This document shows, piece after piece, positions 55,628 through 64,000 of a DNA stretch of 64,000 bases (positions are counted from its first letter, which is position 1; every line of letters starts with the position of its first letter). Made by a program: the position numbers and the translations under genes. Source of the DNA: CAIWTU01 sp963815135 (GTDB lineage Bacteria; Desulfobacterota; Desulfuromonadia; Geobacterales; Geobacteraceae); the NCBI GenBank assembly GCA_963815135.1, contig CAWFFO010000007.1, forward strand, positions 1 to 64,000, in the 5' to 3' direction. Below the pieces are notes generated by a model. It was not told where the DNA came from, searched no databases, and saw nothing but the letters and a program-made list of their open reading frames with translations.

Positions 55628-56211
55628 GACCTGCTAGCCATGGAAAGATCGACAACCGGTACTTCCCTTTCGCTGCCATCGGAAATTTCCCACAATTCCG
55701 CAAAAGATGCGCCTGTCATACCCGCTATCAGGCTCCAGGGAAATTGCCGCTGGCGGATATTGTAATCGGTCGCAGTATCGTTATAAAACTGGCGGGCAAA
55801 GGCAATGCGGTTTTCCGTAGAAGTCAACTCTTCCTGCAGTCTGCCGACGTTCCCGGTCGCCTTCAGGTCCGGGTACTGCTCCACTACCACATTGAGGCGG
55901 GACAGTGCCGTCCCGAGTTGCGTCTCGGCTTCAGCAAATGTTTTTAACCCCCCTTCGGGACCAGCAGCAGCCTGAACCTTTACAGCCTGGTTGCGGGCCT
56001 GGATCACGGCTTCCAGGGTTTGCCGTTCGAAATCCATTGCCCCCTTTACGGCGTTGACCAGATTTGGTATCAGATCGTAGCGCCGCTTCATCTGGACATC
56101 TATCTGCTTCCAGGCATTCTGAACCTGACCCTTTAGTTCAACCAGGCCGTTGTAGGCCATTACCACCCATGCGGCCATACCCGCGAGAACGGCAAGAAAA
56201 ATCCAGATCAT
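55624..56211 (-). CDS. LemA family protein
   Basis: 195 residues from the ATG at 56211 (MIWIFLAVLAGMAAWVVMAY). One N-terminal membrane segment is followed by the LemA signature YNGLVELKGQVQNAWKQIDV and QMKRRYDLIPNLVNAVKGAM, then long coiled-coil helices. It probably faces the periplasm. The function of LemA is not settled. It is co-transcribed and translationally coupled with the M48 protease downstream. Ribosome-binding site GGAGGGAC. Confidence 0.9.
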   Translation of the reverse strand: MIWIFLAVLAGMAAWVVMAYNGLVELKGQVQNAWKQIDVQMKRRYDLIPNLVNAVKGAMDFERQTLEAVIQARNQAVKVQAAAGPEGGLKTFAEAETQLGTALSRLNVVVEQYPDLKATGNVGRLQEELTSTENRIAFARQFYNDTATDYNIRQRQFPWSLIAGMTGASFAELWEISDGSEREVPVVDLSMASRS

Positions 56212-56283
56212 GTAAAGTCCCTCCTTTTGCAATCAATCGAATTGGGATGTATTCTCCATCGGGAATCATATGTCATATATGAA

Positions 56284-56326
56284 AAAAGCCGCTTTGCAGC
56301 GTCTTTATCTGCGTGAGCGGCCTTTA
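56284..56326. terminator. Hairpin with T-runs on both strands
   Basis: AAAGCCGCT and AGCGGCCTTT are inverted repeats; the plus side continues TAATATTT and the minus side continues TTTTTTC. It separates the divergent LemA and lipoprotein genes and could insulate either transcript. Confidence 0.5.
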
Positions 56327-56570
56327 ATATTTAGATTATTGTCTCCGTGAGTCATGTTTTATCCGGAAAATGGGAGTATAATAAACTAATTAAGTTGCCC
56401 AAAGCTACTACAAGGAAAATGGAAAGTCAATTAAATAGCCGTTTTTCGTCTTATAGAAAAAAACTGATATTGCAGAACCGGGTGCGGCGCCGATGCAGGT
56501 TGCTCATCTTGCGGAATATGCGATCGAAGAGAAAATAACAACAGACGGTGGTCGGCGTGCGGAGGAAAAG

Positions 56571-57086
56571 ATGAAATATTCCGTACTTTTGATAGTTTTG
56601 CTGATCGTAGGTTGCGCCGCTCATACTCCAATGCCTGCAGAAGATCTGACAATCGAAACAGAGATAAATGTCCCGGGACTCTCGAGTCAGCAGATCTTCG
56701 ACGAGTCGAAACAGTGGATTACCCGGCATCTCTATTCGAAAGACAATATTATCGAGGTTGCGGACCGGAATGCCGGGATTATCGTCGCCAACGGTTACAT
56801 AGATTATCCTGCGACGGGCAAACTGGAGTCGATCGAGAGGATCCAATACCTGATTTATTTTGTGATGAGGGAAAAGATCTATAATTCCCGGTTGACTCTC
56901 ACCTTCAGCAATCTTGAGTTGTATATTCCCAAGAATTACAGACATTCCAGGTTCTGGCCCATGCTGGAGTATACCGGTGGTTTCTCCGTTCCCCTGCGGC
57001 AAAGTTCGGATTACCAGGCTGCAAGGAAAGGTTTGCTGGAAATTGCCGATGGACTGGGTGAGTACCTGAAGAAAGAGCGTCCCTAA
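56571..57086 (+). CDS. Lipoprotein with DUF4468-like domain
   Basis: 171 residues from the ATG at 56571 (MKYSVLLIVLLIVGCAAHTP), with lipobox IVGC at residue 15 and GGAGGAAAAG upstream. The mature part has VPGLSSQQIFDESKQWITRH and NAGIIVANGYIDYP, then IQYLIYFVMREKIYNSRLTL. This is the DUF4468 pattern of a TBP-like beta fold found in outer-membrane lipoproteins of unknown function. It ends 31 bases before the pterin dehydratase gene. Confidence 0.75.
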   Translation: MKYSVLLIVLLIVGCAAHTPMPAEDLTIETEINVPGLSSQQIFDESKQWITRHLYSKDNIIEVADRNAGIIVANGYIDYPATGKLESIERIQYLIYFVMREKIYNSRLTLTFSNLELYIPKNYRHSRFWPMLEYTGGFSVPLRQSSDYQAARKGLLEIADGLGEYLKKERP

Positions 57087-57117
57087 TGATAATTTATGTA
57101 CAAAGGAGAAGCAGTTT

Positions 57118-57447
57118 ATGAGCGAACTGGCGAAACTGGAATGTGTTCCCTGTAAAGGCGGGGTTCCGCCACTGAAAGGTGAAGAACTTACCGGCCTGCT
57201 GGAAAAACTGGATGGCGGGTGGCAGGTCGTTGAGGGACATCATCTTGAAAAAGAATTTAAATTCAAAAATTTCCGCGATGCCCTGGCCTTCACCAATGAA
57301 GTGGGAGAACTGGCGGAGGCGCAGGGGCACCACCCGGATATTTATCTCGCATGGGGAAAAGTAAGGCTTGCCGTCTGGACTCATAAAATCGACGGGCTTA
57401 CCCACAGCGATTTCGTTTTCGCCGCCAAAGCGGATGAATTGTTATAA
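57118..57447 (+). CDS. phhB: Pterin-4a-carbinolamine dehydratase
   Basis: 109 residues. KLECVPCKGGVPPLKGEEL near the start, then HHLEKEFKFKNFRDALAFTN and the active-site AQGHHPDIYLAWGKVRLAVW near residue 69 with the His-His pair, then THKIDGLTHSDFVFA. The enzyme dehydrates 4a-hydroxytetrahydropterin, recycling the cofactor of aromatic amino-acid hydroxylases. In bacteria without such a hydroxylase it may serve molybdopterin or pterin repair. Ribosome-binding site AAGGAGAAG. Confidence 0.9.
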   Translation: MSELAKLECVPCKGGVPPLKGEELTGLLEKLDGGWQVVEGHHLEKEFKFKNFRDALAFTNEVGELAEAQGHHPDIYLAWGKVRLAVWTHKIDGLTHSDFVFAAKADELL

Positions 57448-57470
57448 CACTAAAAACTGCAATTAGCCCA

Positions 57471-59437
57471 TCTTCCGCAGTTATAAGGTTGTGAAGATGG
57501 CATATCAATAGGTTACGTTGCAAATCAGGCCATTTTCTCCACTACATTTTCAATCACCTTTGGCCGGTTGGGGATGATCAACTTCATTCTCTGTAGCAGA
57601 ACCTTGAGATGTTTTTCCGGAGTTGCCACCATCCGGAGCCGGATGGTTTTCTCTCGGGTGGGCAGCAGCACATCCAGTGATTTGAGTTCTCTGAGCTCCA
57701 CGATCAGTTTTCGGGGTGCAGTACCAAGTCCTGATGCCTTCATCCATTGCTGCAGGGTACGCCACATGGCCAAGGCAAGGAAGCAGACAAGAATATGCGC
57801 TTGGGTTCTCTCTTTCTTGTGGTGGAAGATTGGGCGCATACCGAGATCATGTTTTTCGGTGCGAAACGAGTCTTCCACTTCCGTAAGCTTGATGTAGGTA
57901 TCCCACAGCGTCTTGGGATCGATCTCTGACCAGTTGGTGCGCAGGATGTAGCTACCGCCGCTATCCAAGGCCTTTTGATAGCGCTGCTCGTTCTTTCTCA
58001 TTACAATGCTGAGCTTTTTGTCACTTCCCTCGGTGACGTCTACGGTGAACAGTGCCGCTGCCCGGCTATTCTGCTCCAGCAGTCTGCCGATTCTCCGTTC
58101 AACCTTCTGACGGTCTTTGAGCTTTCCGGCGTCTGCCTGTTGTACGAGTTTGCTGAGACTGGCTTCAAGCCTTGCCACGAACCGGTTCAGGATGGCGTTC
58201 TCTTTCTCTTTGCGCCCAGCAGAGCGGCACAGGACAAAGGTCTCATCCGCCCCTTCAGGAGAGGAACAGATCTTTAACCTCGACGCCGTTTTGAACCGTT
58301 TCCCAGTCCTGATCGAGAAGTTGTTGTTCGAACTTTTTCAACATTGACTTGGGGGTGCCGACCAGATACTTGGCGTTGGTCGAGCGAAGATATTCAAGGT
58401 TGTCTTCGCTCACCATCCCGCGATCCATGACCCAGACACGGCCCGCCTTGCCGTATTTCCGCTCCATAATCTCCACCATCTCCTGGGTAGTGGTGACGTC
58501 GGTCCGGTTGCCGTCAAAGACTTCATAGGCGATGGGGAGACCTTCCCTGGTTGTCACCAGGCCGATGCAAACTTGAGGACAGTCCGGACGCCCATCGCGA
58601 CTGTAGCCTCTCTGGGCTTGAGGATTCCCTTTGGCACTACCTTCGAAGTAAGTGGAGGTGATGTCATAGAACAGAAAGTCGAAGGTTGAGCCAAACAGCT
58701 CGCCATAGCGATTCTGCAGATGTCGGCATAATGCATCCTTATGAGGCAGCAGGGCATCAAGCGCACGATAGAGCCGGTCGTCGTTGATCTTGTCAACCGG
58801 CACGCCCAACAGATCGTCAAGTGCACTTTTCTCGAACCATGACTCGGCAATCTGCAACTCCGACGAAGGAGCACAGAATCTGGCAAGAACCAGCAGGGCC
58901 GCCATAATCGACCATGGGATCTCTTCCCGGCCAGCCGGAATATTCTCATGACAGAAGTCAGCCAGGCCGAGACGGTTCCAAAGCAAGAGACCAAGGTAAA
59001 CATCACCGAAGTGCCGCAACCTCTCGACACTTACACCGCTTACATTGACCGTGGCCCAGGATGGTGGTTCTTCAATCTGATGAAATAGTCCTGGTTCTGG
59101 CCTTGGCTTCCCAGATAGGATGCGACCAATCTCGTCCCAGCCAACACGCTCTTCACGGTCAAGGCCTGGCAACTTGCCGATGGTGGCAACTATCCGCTGG
59201 CGTGGACCTCTGGCGGTACGAACTGATCAACCAGAGTCCAGCAATCGTAATAAGCACCATTTTTCTGTTTGCGATTTCGTCGCAAGTACATGTCGGCATT
59301 ATCGCAGGAGTCGCCATGCCCCGCAAGGGGGTGGTCTCCACTACAATTGATTTTCAGAGAACTGGTGTTGAAATCATTATCCTATTGATCTGTAAACGAA
59401 TCAATTTTGCAGGTTATTAACTGCTATCTGCGGAAGA
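57471..59437 (-). mobile_element. IS1634-family (IS4 superfamily) insertion element
   Basis: TCTTCCGCAG (57471-57480) and its reverse complement CTGCGGAAGA (59428-59437) are perfect 10-bp inverted repeats flanking a single transposase gene. This gives an element of about 1.97 kb. I cannot identify a target-site duplication with confidence. Confidence 0.65.
57525..59291 (-). pseudogene. IS1634-family transposase, two frameshifts
   Basis: The N-terminus MYLRRNRKQKNGAYYDCWTL starts at 59291. A shift near 59228 leads into VRTARGPRQRIVATIGKLPG and then a long open part with FLFYDITSTYFEGSAKGNP near 58660. That part carries the first catalytic Asp, followed by VWVMDRGMVSEDNLEYL with the second. 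Another shift near 58262 leads to the C-terminal part with LTEVEDSFRTEKHDLGMRPI carrying the Glu. The joined length is about 589 residues, normal for IS1634. Two shifts make it inactive unless they are sequence errors. Confidence 0.85.
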
Positions 59438-59899
59438 AGGTGGTCGCCACGAATGACACGAATAAATACGAATGTTATCAAACCTTTATTTGTCTTTTTG
59501 TTGTCACCAATTTGGTGGTTGTTTTTATTGGAAATAGTTTGTGAATTCGTGAAAATTCGTGGCTAAAATGTTTTTTTCAGGATAACTGATCCTGGCAATA
59601 CTAAATCGAAAAATCGCCATGAAGATCGCAAAAAATTGCCGGAGAGGCTCATTTTTGCTTGAAAAATTTTGTGGTTTCCCCCTTGGGGTGCACAGCGATT
59701 ATCGCATGAAATACAATGATGATGTATTCGAAATGTCGACTCGATGTTTTTGCCGATTAGTGCGTAACTGACTGTAATGCTGATGTTTTGCCGGAGTATT
59801 CCTTTCTTGACGGAAAAACCGTGTCCTGATAAAGTGACTGGCAAAGCTCTCGCCGAATCTAAATCACCCCGAATTTGATTTTACACGGAAAGTCTTGCC
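59438..59899. repeat. Intergenic with CACGAAT inverted repeat
   Basis: GCCACGAAT (59446-59454) and ATTCGTGGC (59555-59563) are perfect inverted repeats, with internal ACACGAATAAATACGAATG and TTCGTGAAAATTCG. This is a familiar intergenic repeat design in environmental bacterial genomes. The rest of the 460 bases holds no gene; the kinase promoter should lie just before 59900. Confidence 0.6.
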
Positions 59900-61069
59900 A
59901 TGAACAGCAGCTCAATGCCTTCAACATATTTCGCTCCGGCCGGACGTGCTCCGGGGAAAGTAATCGGCTTTCAACGCGGCCGGATTCAGCTGGACGGCAT
60001 TCTGATGCCGATATTGGAGGCTATCCCGGATTACGCCTTTGTCCTTAATGAAGAACGGCAGATTATTGTCGCCAACCGCCGCTTGCTTGATTTTTACGAA
60101 GGTGCTGAAGATGAAATAGTAGGCAAGCGCCTGGGTGAGGTCTTTGGCTGCCTTCACGCTGGAAAAGGCCCCGACGGCTGTTCGACTGGCATTCATTGCA
60201 CGACCTGCGGCGCCGGTCTCGCCATTCTGGAAAGCATTGAGAAAAATGTTCGCATGTCAAGAGAATGCAGATTGACCTTAGGCAAAGGAGATGCCGTTAC
60301 CTGCCTTGATTTGCAGGTCGTTGCTTCTCCGGTTTGTATCGCCGATACTCCCTTTACGGTCTGCGTCTTGAAGGATATCAGCGCCGAAAAGAGACGCCGT
60401 GTGCTGGAAAAAGTGTTTTTTCACGACCTCATGAATACCGTGACCGGAATATCTAGTGTGATAGAGCTTCTTGCCGATGAAGGGCATCTGGATATTGAAG
60501 AGGAGCGGAGATACAGGCTTTTACTGGCGGAGCTGACAAACAGGTTGGTGGACGAGATTAATCATCAAAGGAAGCTGCTGTCGGCTGAAATGGGTGAATT
60601 CAAGCCTGATCTGGGTCTTGTCGAGGTTCGGACGCTCATGGACGGAGTCAGGGAAGTGTATGCCGGCCACAACGTGGCTCGGGATCGCAACCTTGTACTG
60701 GGTGAGATTGCGGAGCGGACCATAATCAGCGATGCTGCCATACTGCGCAGGGTGCTCGGCAATCTAGTCAAAAATGCACTGGAGGCGGTCGAGCCGGGTG
60801 AGACGGTTACCATGTCCTGTTTAAACAATGATGGAGGGATTACATTTCTTGTTCATAATCCCGGCGCCATGCCCAGAGAGGTGCAGCTGCAGATCTTCCA
60901 GAGATCATTCAGCACCAAGAGTGAAAACGGGAGGGGTATCGGTACATACAGCGTGAAGCTGTTCGGGGAAGGCTACCTGAAGGGGGAAGTGGCTTTTACG
61001 AGCAGTGAGGCGGAGGGCACGGTTTTCAGCCTTTCCCTGCCTGATTCTCCGGAAGCTCCGCCGCAATAA
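59900..61069 (+). CDS. PAS-domain sensor histidine kinase
   Basis: 389 residues. A PAS domain covers about residues 33-150 (LEAIPDYAFVLNEERQIIVA, FYEGAEDEIVGKRLGEVFGC), with a Cys cluster (GCSTGIHCTTCG) that could bind a metal or sense redox. The phosphoacceptor helix has VFFHDLMNTVTGISS near residue 172 with the H-box His. The ATPase domain has LGNLVKNALEAV near 290 (N box) and GRGIGTYSVKLFGEGY near 345. There are no membrane segments, so it is cytosolic. No response regulator is adjacent. Confidence 0.88.
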   Translation: MNSSSMPSTYFAPAGRAPGKVIGFQRGRIQLDGILMPILEAIPDYAFVLNEERQIIVANRRLLDFYEGAEDEIVGKRLGEVFGCLHAGKGPDGCSTGIHCTTCGAGLAILESIEKNVRMSRECRLTLGKGDAVTCLDLQVVASPVCIADTPFTVCVLKDISAEKRRRVLEKVFFHDLMNTVTGISSVIELLADEGHLDIEEERRYRLLLAELTNRLVDEINHQRKLLSAEMGEFKPDLGLVEVRTLMDGVREVYAGHNVARDRNLVLGEIAERTIISDAAILRRVLGNLVKNALEAVEPGETVTMSCLNNDGGITFLVHNPGAMPREVQLQIFQRSFSTKSENGRGIGTYSVKLFGEGYLKGEVAFTSSEAEGTVFSLSLPDSPEAPPQ

Positions 61070-61080
61070 AATATTCCTTT

Positions 61081-61926
61081 TTACAGTGATTCGAGAAGCT
61101 CTCCGATTATTTCTTTTTCATTTTTTGACAGCTCCGCAGCTTCTGCTTCCATCATCCTGCATATGGTCTCTTTGACCAGTGAGGCATGACTTGCATAAAG
61201 ACTGCCAGCCGTTTCCGCCGTGAGCGGCAGCCATCGAACGGCTCTGGCGTCGCTTCCGGCCGTTAGGTTCATGGAGTCGGCCGTTTCAGGAGTCAGATGC
61301 AGGTGCTTCGCGGTTGTTTCCATCCAGGCGTTGTCCGTATTTCTCGGATCATCGACATATCCACTGTAGATCAGACGCCCTCTGCCCATATCAAGGCTTA
61401 CGCCTGTCTCCTCCTGAAGCTCTCTTGCAAGAGTCCTGGCAACCTCTTCACCCTTGTCCACCATGCCGCCCGGGATTGCCCACTGGCCGTTGTCCCGGCG
61501 CTGTACCGCAAGCATTTCAAATTGCCCCGTCTGACGGTTTATCCGCGTTATAATCGGGTCTGCGGCATAATTGGGGCCCCATTTCCCCAGTAGTCCGCGG
61601 CCGGCAATACCCGTTCTGCCCGCAGGATTCAGCGGTCTTCCATTTGCGTCGAAGGTGATCGGGCCGGAAAAACTCTCGGCGGGAATTTCTTCAGATTTCG
61701 ACAGTTCCTCCGGGTCCGCCCACCCGACAGGGTTCGTGGTGCTGTCGTTCGTCAGCACCACCGGGGAAACATAGTACGGAGGATTGTATGCGGGGTAATC
61801 GATCTCCCATGAAACCAGGTTATCCGGAACCGGGAATCTTTCGGGGTATTCGGCAGGTTTTTCGCAACGTGCCTTGATGTGCCGGATTTTAGAGGCGGAA
61901 ACCAATGTACAGGGTTCTTTTTTCAT
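61081..61926 (-). CDS. NUDT9-like ADP-ribose pyrophosphatase (Nudix)
   Basis: 281 residues from the ATG at 61926 (MKKEPCTLVSASKIRHIKAR), with GGAAGGT upstream. The N-terminal part has FPVPDNLVSWEIDYPAYNPP, then YYVSPVVLTND and WADPEE, and LNPAGRTGIAGRGLLGKWGP with NYAADPIITRI. This is the layout of the NUDT9 ADP-ribose hydrolase and the NUDT9-homology domain of the TRPM2 channel. The Nudix box near residue 150 is intact (GGMVDKGE, seven residues, RELQEETGV), so metal-dependent hydrolysis of ADP-ribose to AMP and ribose-5-phosphate is expected. It is convergent with the kinase gene and runs in the same direction as the upstream pseudo-receiver gene. Confidence 0.85.
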   Translation of the reverse strand: MKKEPCTLVSASKIRHIKARCEKPAEYPERFPVPDNLVSWEIDYPAYNPPYYVSPVVLTNDSTTNPVGWADPEELSKSEEIPAESFSGPITFDANGRPLNPAGRTGIAGRGLLGKWGPNYAADPIITRINRQTGQFEMLAVQRRDNGQWAIPGGMVDKGEEVARTLARELQEETGVSLDMGRGRLIYSGYVDDPRNTDNAWMETTAKHLHLTPETADSMNLTAGSDARAVRWLPLTAETAGSLYASHASLVKETICRMMEAEAAELSKNEKEIIGELLESL

Positions 61927-61993
61927 ATGTACCTTCCACTTGAAAATTCCAACGTGAGCAGCTCCAGGACCGTTCATGACCCGGCGATTGCTG

Positions 61994-62734
61994 TCAATCC
62001 GTCTTTTTCTTGAAATAGCTGAGAAACTCCTCTTTGGAAAGTTCCTTTTTCCTGACCAGATGGTCTATCTGGCGGCTCATGGCAATCCGTTCACCTTCCT
62101 TCATGATTTCTTTTATCAATATGAAAAACGGAACATTCCTTGTACGCGGGTAGAGCCGGAATCTTTCCAGCAGTTCGAAGGCGGACATATCGGGAAGCAT
62201 CAGGGAGCTGAATGCCAGGTAGAATGGACCGGTGGACGCAACCGCTACCCCTTCCTTGCCGGTGTATGCCTTGACTACTTCGAAATCCAGAGACTCCACG
62301 GCCTTGGTAAAGTTCTCCTCGCCACTCCTGGAAATGAGAAGCGCACGCAGGTCCCACATCTGGGCCTCATCGGTAAGGCCCAGGACGGCAAGCCTTTCCG
62401 CAAGGAATTCGGGATCGACCGGCAGGGTAAAAAAGCCTGCCGATGGGAACACACCGCCGACTTTGCCCTCCTCGCTCAGGTACATGGGCAGTATGGGGAT
62501 ATTACGGGTTTTTGGCGATGATATCAGTTGCAGGAGAATAGCCCACCCGTCGGTGGAAAAAGGGGAGAGGTCGAGCAGAATACCCAAAGGCCTGCCGCTT
62601 TCCAGTTCTTCCGGTTTTGCCGGTCTGGATTTATAACCCCCGTCTTTCATATAACTGCAAAGTGTTTTTCCTCTTCCACTACATCCGTCGATACCGAGAA
62701 TCCAGATTTCGCGTTCCTGCTTCGGGTCGGCCAT
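61994..62734 (-). CDS. Tandem pseudo-receiver domain protein
   Basis: 246 residues from the ATG at 62734 (MADPKQEREIWILGIDGCSG). Two receiver-like folds lie in a row. The first has GILLDLSPFSTDGWAILLQL, with an Asp in the acceptor place, but its conserved Lys is replaced (FFTLPVD instead of KP). The second reads AFSSLMLPDMSAFELLERFR, the usual acceptor Asp being Ser. There is no DNA-binding or enzymatic output. It ends 67 bases before the NUDT9-like gene in the same direction, so the two may be co-transcribed. It is probably a protein-interaction module; function unknown. Confidence 0.65.
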   Translation of the reverse strand: MADPKQEREIWILGIDGCSGRGKTLCSYMKDGGYKSRPAKPEELESGRPLGILLDLSPFSTDGWAILLQLISSPKTRNIPILPMYLSEEGKVGGVFPSAGFFTLPVDPEFLAERLAVLGLTDEAQMWDLRALLISRSGEENFTKAVESLDFEVVKAYTGKEGVAVASTGPFYLAFSSLMLPDMSAFELLERFRLYPRTRNVPFFILIKEIMKEGERIAMSRQIDHLVRKKELSKEEFLSYFKKKTD

Positions 62735-62971
62735 GAATGCTCCCATACCGTAATTTTTTACTTTTCCGAGTGTTAGATAACATATTTTTCGACTTGCGCA
62801 AAGAAAACTTTCAAAGAAACCGGTGCAATTGACAAAGCGGGAAGCCTGTAAGTATACTCATGAAGCCTGCCGTGAACCGGTCCGGAAATTCCGGGTCAAG
62901 CCGGGGACGGCTGACCGCTGCAGTCTGACTGTCGGGTGTTCTTAATATAAATAATATAAGGAGGTGGCAAA

Positions 62972-64000
62972 ATGTCCATCAAAGTTTATTTTGCAGATAT
63001 GCGGGCAGGTGTACAGGAAAATCTCTTCGCCAAAATAGGGAAACTCTTGGCCCATTGCGGTTTGCGGGAAAAGATCGCCCCCGGCGATCTGGCTGCCGTA
63101 AAGCTGCATTTCGGGGAAAAGGGCAACCACGCCTTTATCCGTCCGATATTCATACGCAAAGTCGTGGAAGAAATCAAAAGTTGCGAGGGCAGGCCATTTC
63201 TCACCGACTCCTCTACCCTTTATCCCGGGTCGCGCAAGGAAGCGGTCTCCGCGTTGACGTGTGCGGTGGAAAACGGTTTTGCCTATGCGGTGGTCGGGGC
63301 GCCGCTTATCATGTGTGACGGGCTGCGGGGGCATACATCGGTCGATGTATCAATAACCGGGGAAATTTTCAGCAATGTGCAGATCGGTGCCGAAATTGTC
63401 GAGGCAGATGCGCTGTTTGTGGTATCCCATTTCAAATGTCACGAGCTTACCGGGTTCGGCGGCGCGCTGAAAAATCTGGGCATGGGCTGCTCCAGTCGCC
63501 AGGGGAAACTGATGCAGCATTCCAACGTTGCTCCCCAGGTTGCCGAAGAAGCATGTAACGCCTGCGGCATTTGTCTCAAGTCATGTGTTCATGGTGCGAT
63601 AACCGTCCTTGAAGGGACGGCTCGCATAAACCCGGAGTTGTGTGTAGGATGCGGTCGCTGCATTACTGCCTGTCTGCAGAAGGCGGTGAAGGTGCAATGG
63701 AACGAAGCCGCTCCCCTGGTCATGAGAAAGATGTGCGAGTTTGCGCTGGGGGCGGTGAAAGGCAAGGAGCAGAAATCGATTTTTCTTAATTTCATCACCC
63801 AGGTCTCACCTGCATGTGACTGCTATGGCCACGCGGATGCGCCCATAGTGAACGATATCGGCATTTGCGCATCCACGGACCCGGTGGCCCTTGATCAGGC
63901 CTGCGCCGACCTGGTAAACGCCGCCCCCGGAAACCCGCACACTGCGCTGAAAAACGGTTTAGAGCCCGGCGGTGACAAGTTCCGGGGGGTGTCTCCGGAC
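62972..64000 (+). CDS. DUF362 protein with two 4Fe-4S clusters (incomplete at window end)
   Basis: At least 343 residues, open to the end of the window. It starts MSIKVYFADMRAGVQENLFA after AAGGAGGTGG. The DUF362 part has AAVKLHFGEKGNHAFIRPIF near residue 41, VVSHFKCHELTGFGGALKNL near 150, and a ferredoxin insert with CNACGICLKSC near 195 and CVGCGRCITAC near 222, giving two 4Fe-4S sites. The domain then resumes (DPVALDQACADLVN). Such proteins are common in anaerobes and are presumed redox enzymes or scaffolds. The C-terminal end lies outside the window. Confidence 0.85.
   Translation, partial: MSIKVYFADMRAGVQENLFAKIGKLLAHCGLREKIAPGDLAAVKLHFGEKGNHAFIRPIFIRKVVEEIKSCEGRPFLTDSSTLYPGSRKEAVSALTCAVENGFAYAVVGAPLIMCDGLRGHTSVDVSITGEIFSNVQIGAEIVEADALFVVSHFKCHELTGFGGALKNLGMGCSSRQGKLMQHSNVAPQVAEEACNACGICLKSCVHGAITVLEGTARINPELCVGCGRCITACLQKAVKVQWNEAAPLVMRKMCEFALGAVKGKEQKSIFLNFITQVSPACDCYGHADAPIVNDIGICASTDPVALDQACADLVNAAPGNPHTALKNGLEPGGDKFRGVSPD

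Overview
The window looks like chromosome from a Geobacter-type bacterium (Desulfuromonadales/Geobacterales). The evidence is the chain larB-larC-pgpA-cinA-recA-pilT-recX-alaS-argB-argD-argF-argG-argH-lysA-dapA-dapB-dapL, a multihaem c-type cytochrome, and lysine synthesis by the DapL route. Most genes are of moderately high GC. I saw no rRNA, tRNA or CRISPR array.

Region by region. (1) 1-8.9 kb is built around a giant palindrome: two arms of about 2.7 kb (2921-5642 and 5654-8389) face each other across an 11-nt loop. Each arm carries a 3-methyladenine DNA glycosylase gene, a broken glyoxalase-fold (VOC) gene, a 4-oxalocrotonate tautomerase-like gene, a PAS-like gene and the same truncated gene end at the loop. 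The arms differ by a few percent. A second, more diverged inverted match (1-210 against 8597-8885) brackets them, so the duplication once included the start of an AMP-ligase gene; the left side alone has a radical-SAM gene between the two blocks. (2) 8.6-11.5 kb is a very GC-rich island with an acyl-activating AMP ligase and a fused acyl-carrier-protein/alpha-beta-hydrolase. (3) 11.6-17.6 kb is mosaic accessory DNA: a REP-associated transposase bounded by 14-bp inverted repeats, a broken IS1182-type transposase, then small unrelated genes (YdeI-like, DUF1361, cupin, GNAT, a deleted hydrolase, a methyltransferase) with one attC-like site. (4) 17.6-42.6 kb is core: nickel-pincer cofactor genes, DNA repair, arginine and lysine synthesis. 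Many conserved genes from 23.2 to 34.6 kb (recA, pilT, recX, the 5' part of alaS, argD, argF, argG, argH) carry frameshifts although their protein families are plainly recognisable; this is more likely sequence error than biology. (5) 42.7-57.4 kb holds envelope and redox genes: a nonahaem-or-more cytochrome, two overlapping B12-dependent radical-SAM genes, a LuxR-type regulator, a YafK-like L,D-transpeptidase, a LemA/M48 protease pair and several small exported proteins. (6) 57.4-64 kb has a broken IS1634-type element, a PAS histidine kinase, a NUDT9-like ADP-ribose pyrophosphatase, a tandem pseudo-receiver protein and the start of a ferredoxin-domain DUF362 protein.

How the genes work together: argB/D/F/G/H take N-acetylglutamate through to arginine, and dapA-dapB-dapL-lysA take aspartate semialdehyde to lysine and supply meso-diaminopimelate for the wall. 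larB and larC make the nickel-pincer cofactor for an enzyme that must be encoded elsewhere. The ligase and ACP-hydrolase look like a small activate-carry-release acyl pathway acquired by transfer. The best candidates for new biology are the diverged palindrome, the ligase/ACP-hydrolase pair, the bacterial NUDT9-like enzyme, the cytochrome with a CX8CH motif and the cassette-like mosaic.
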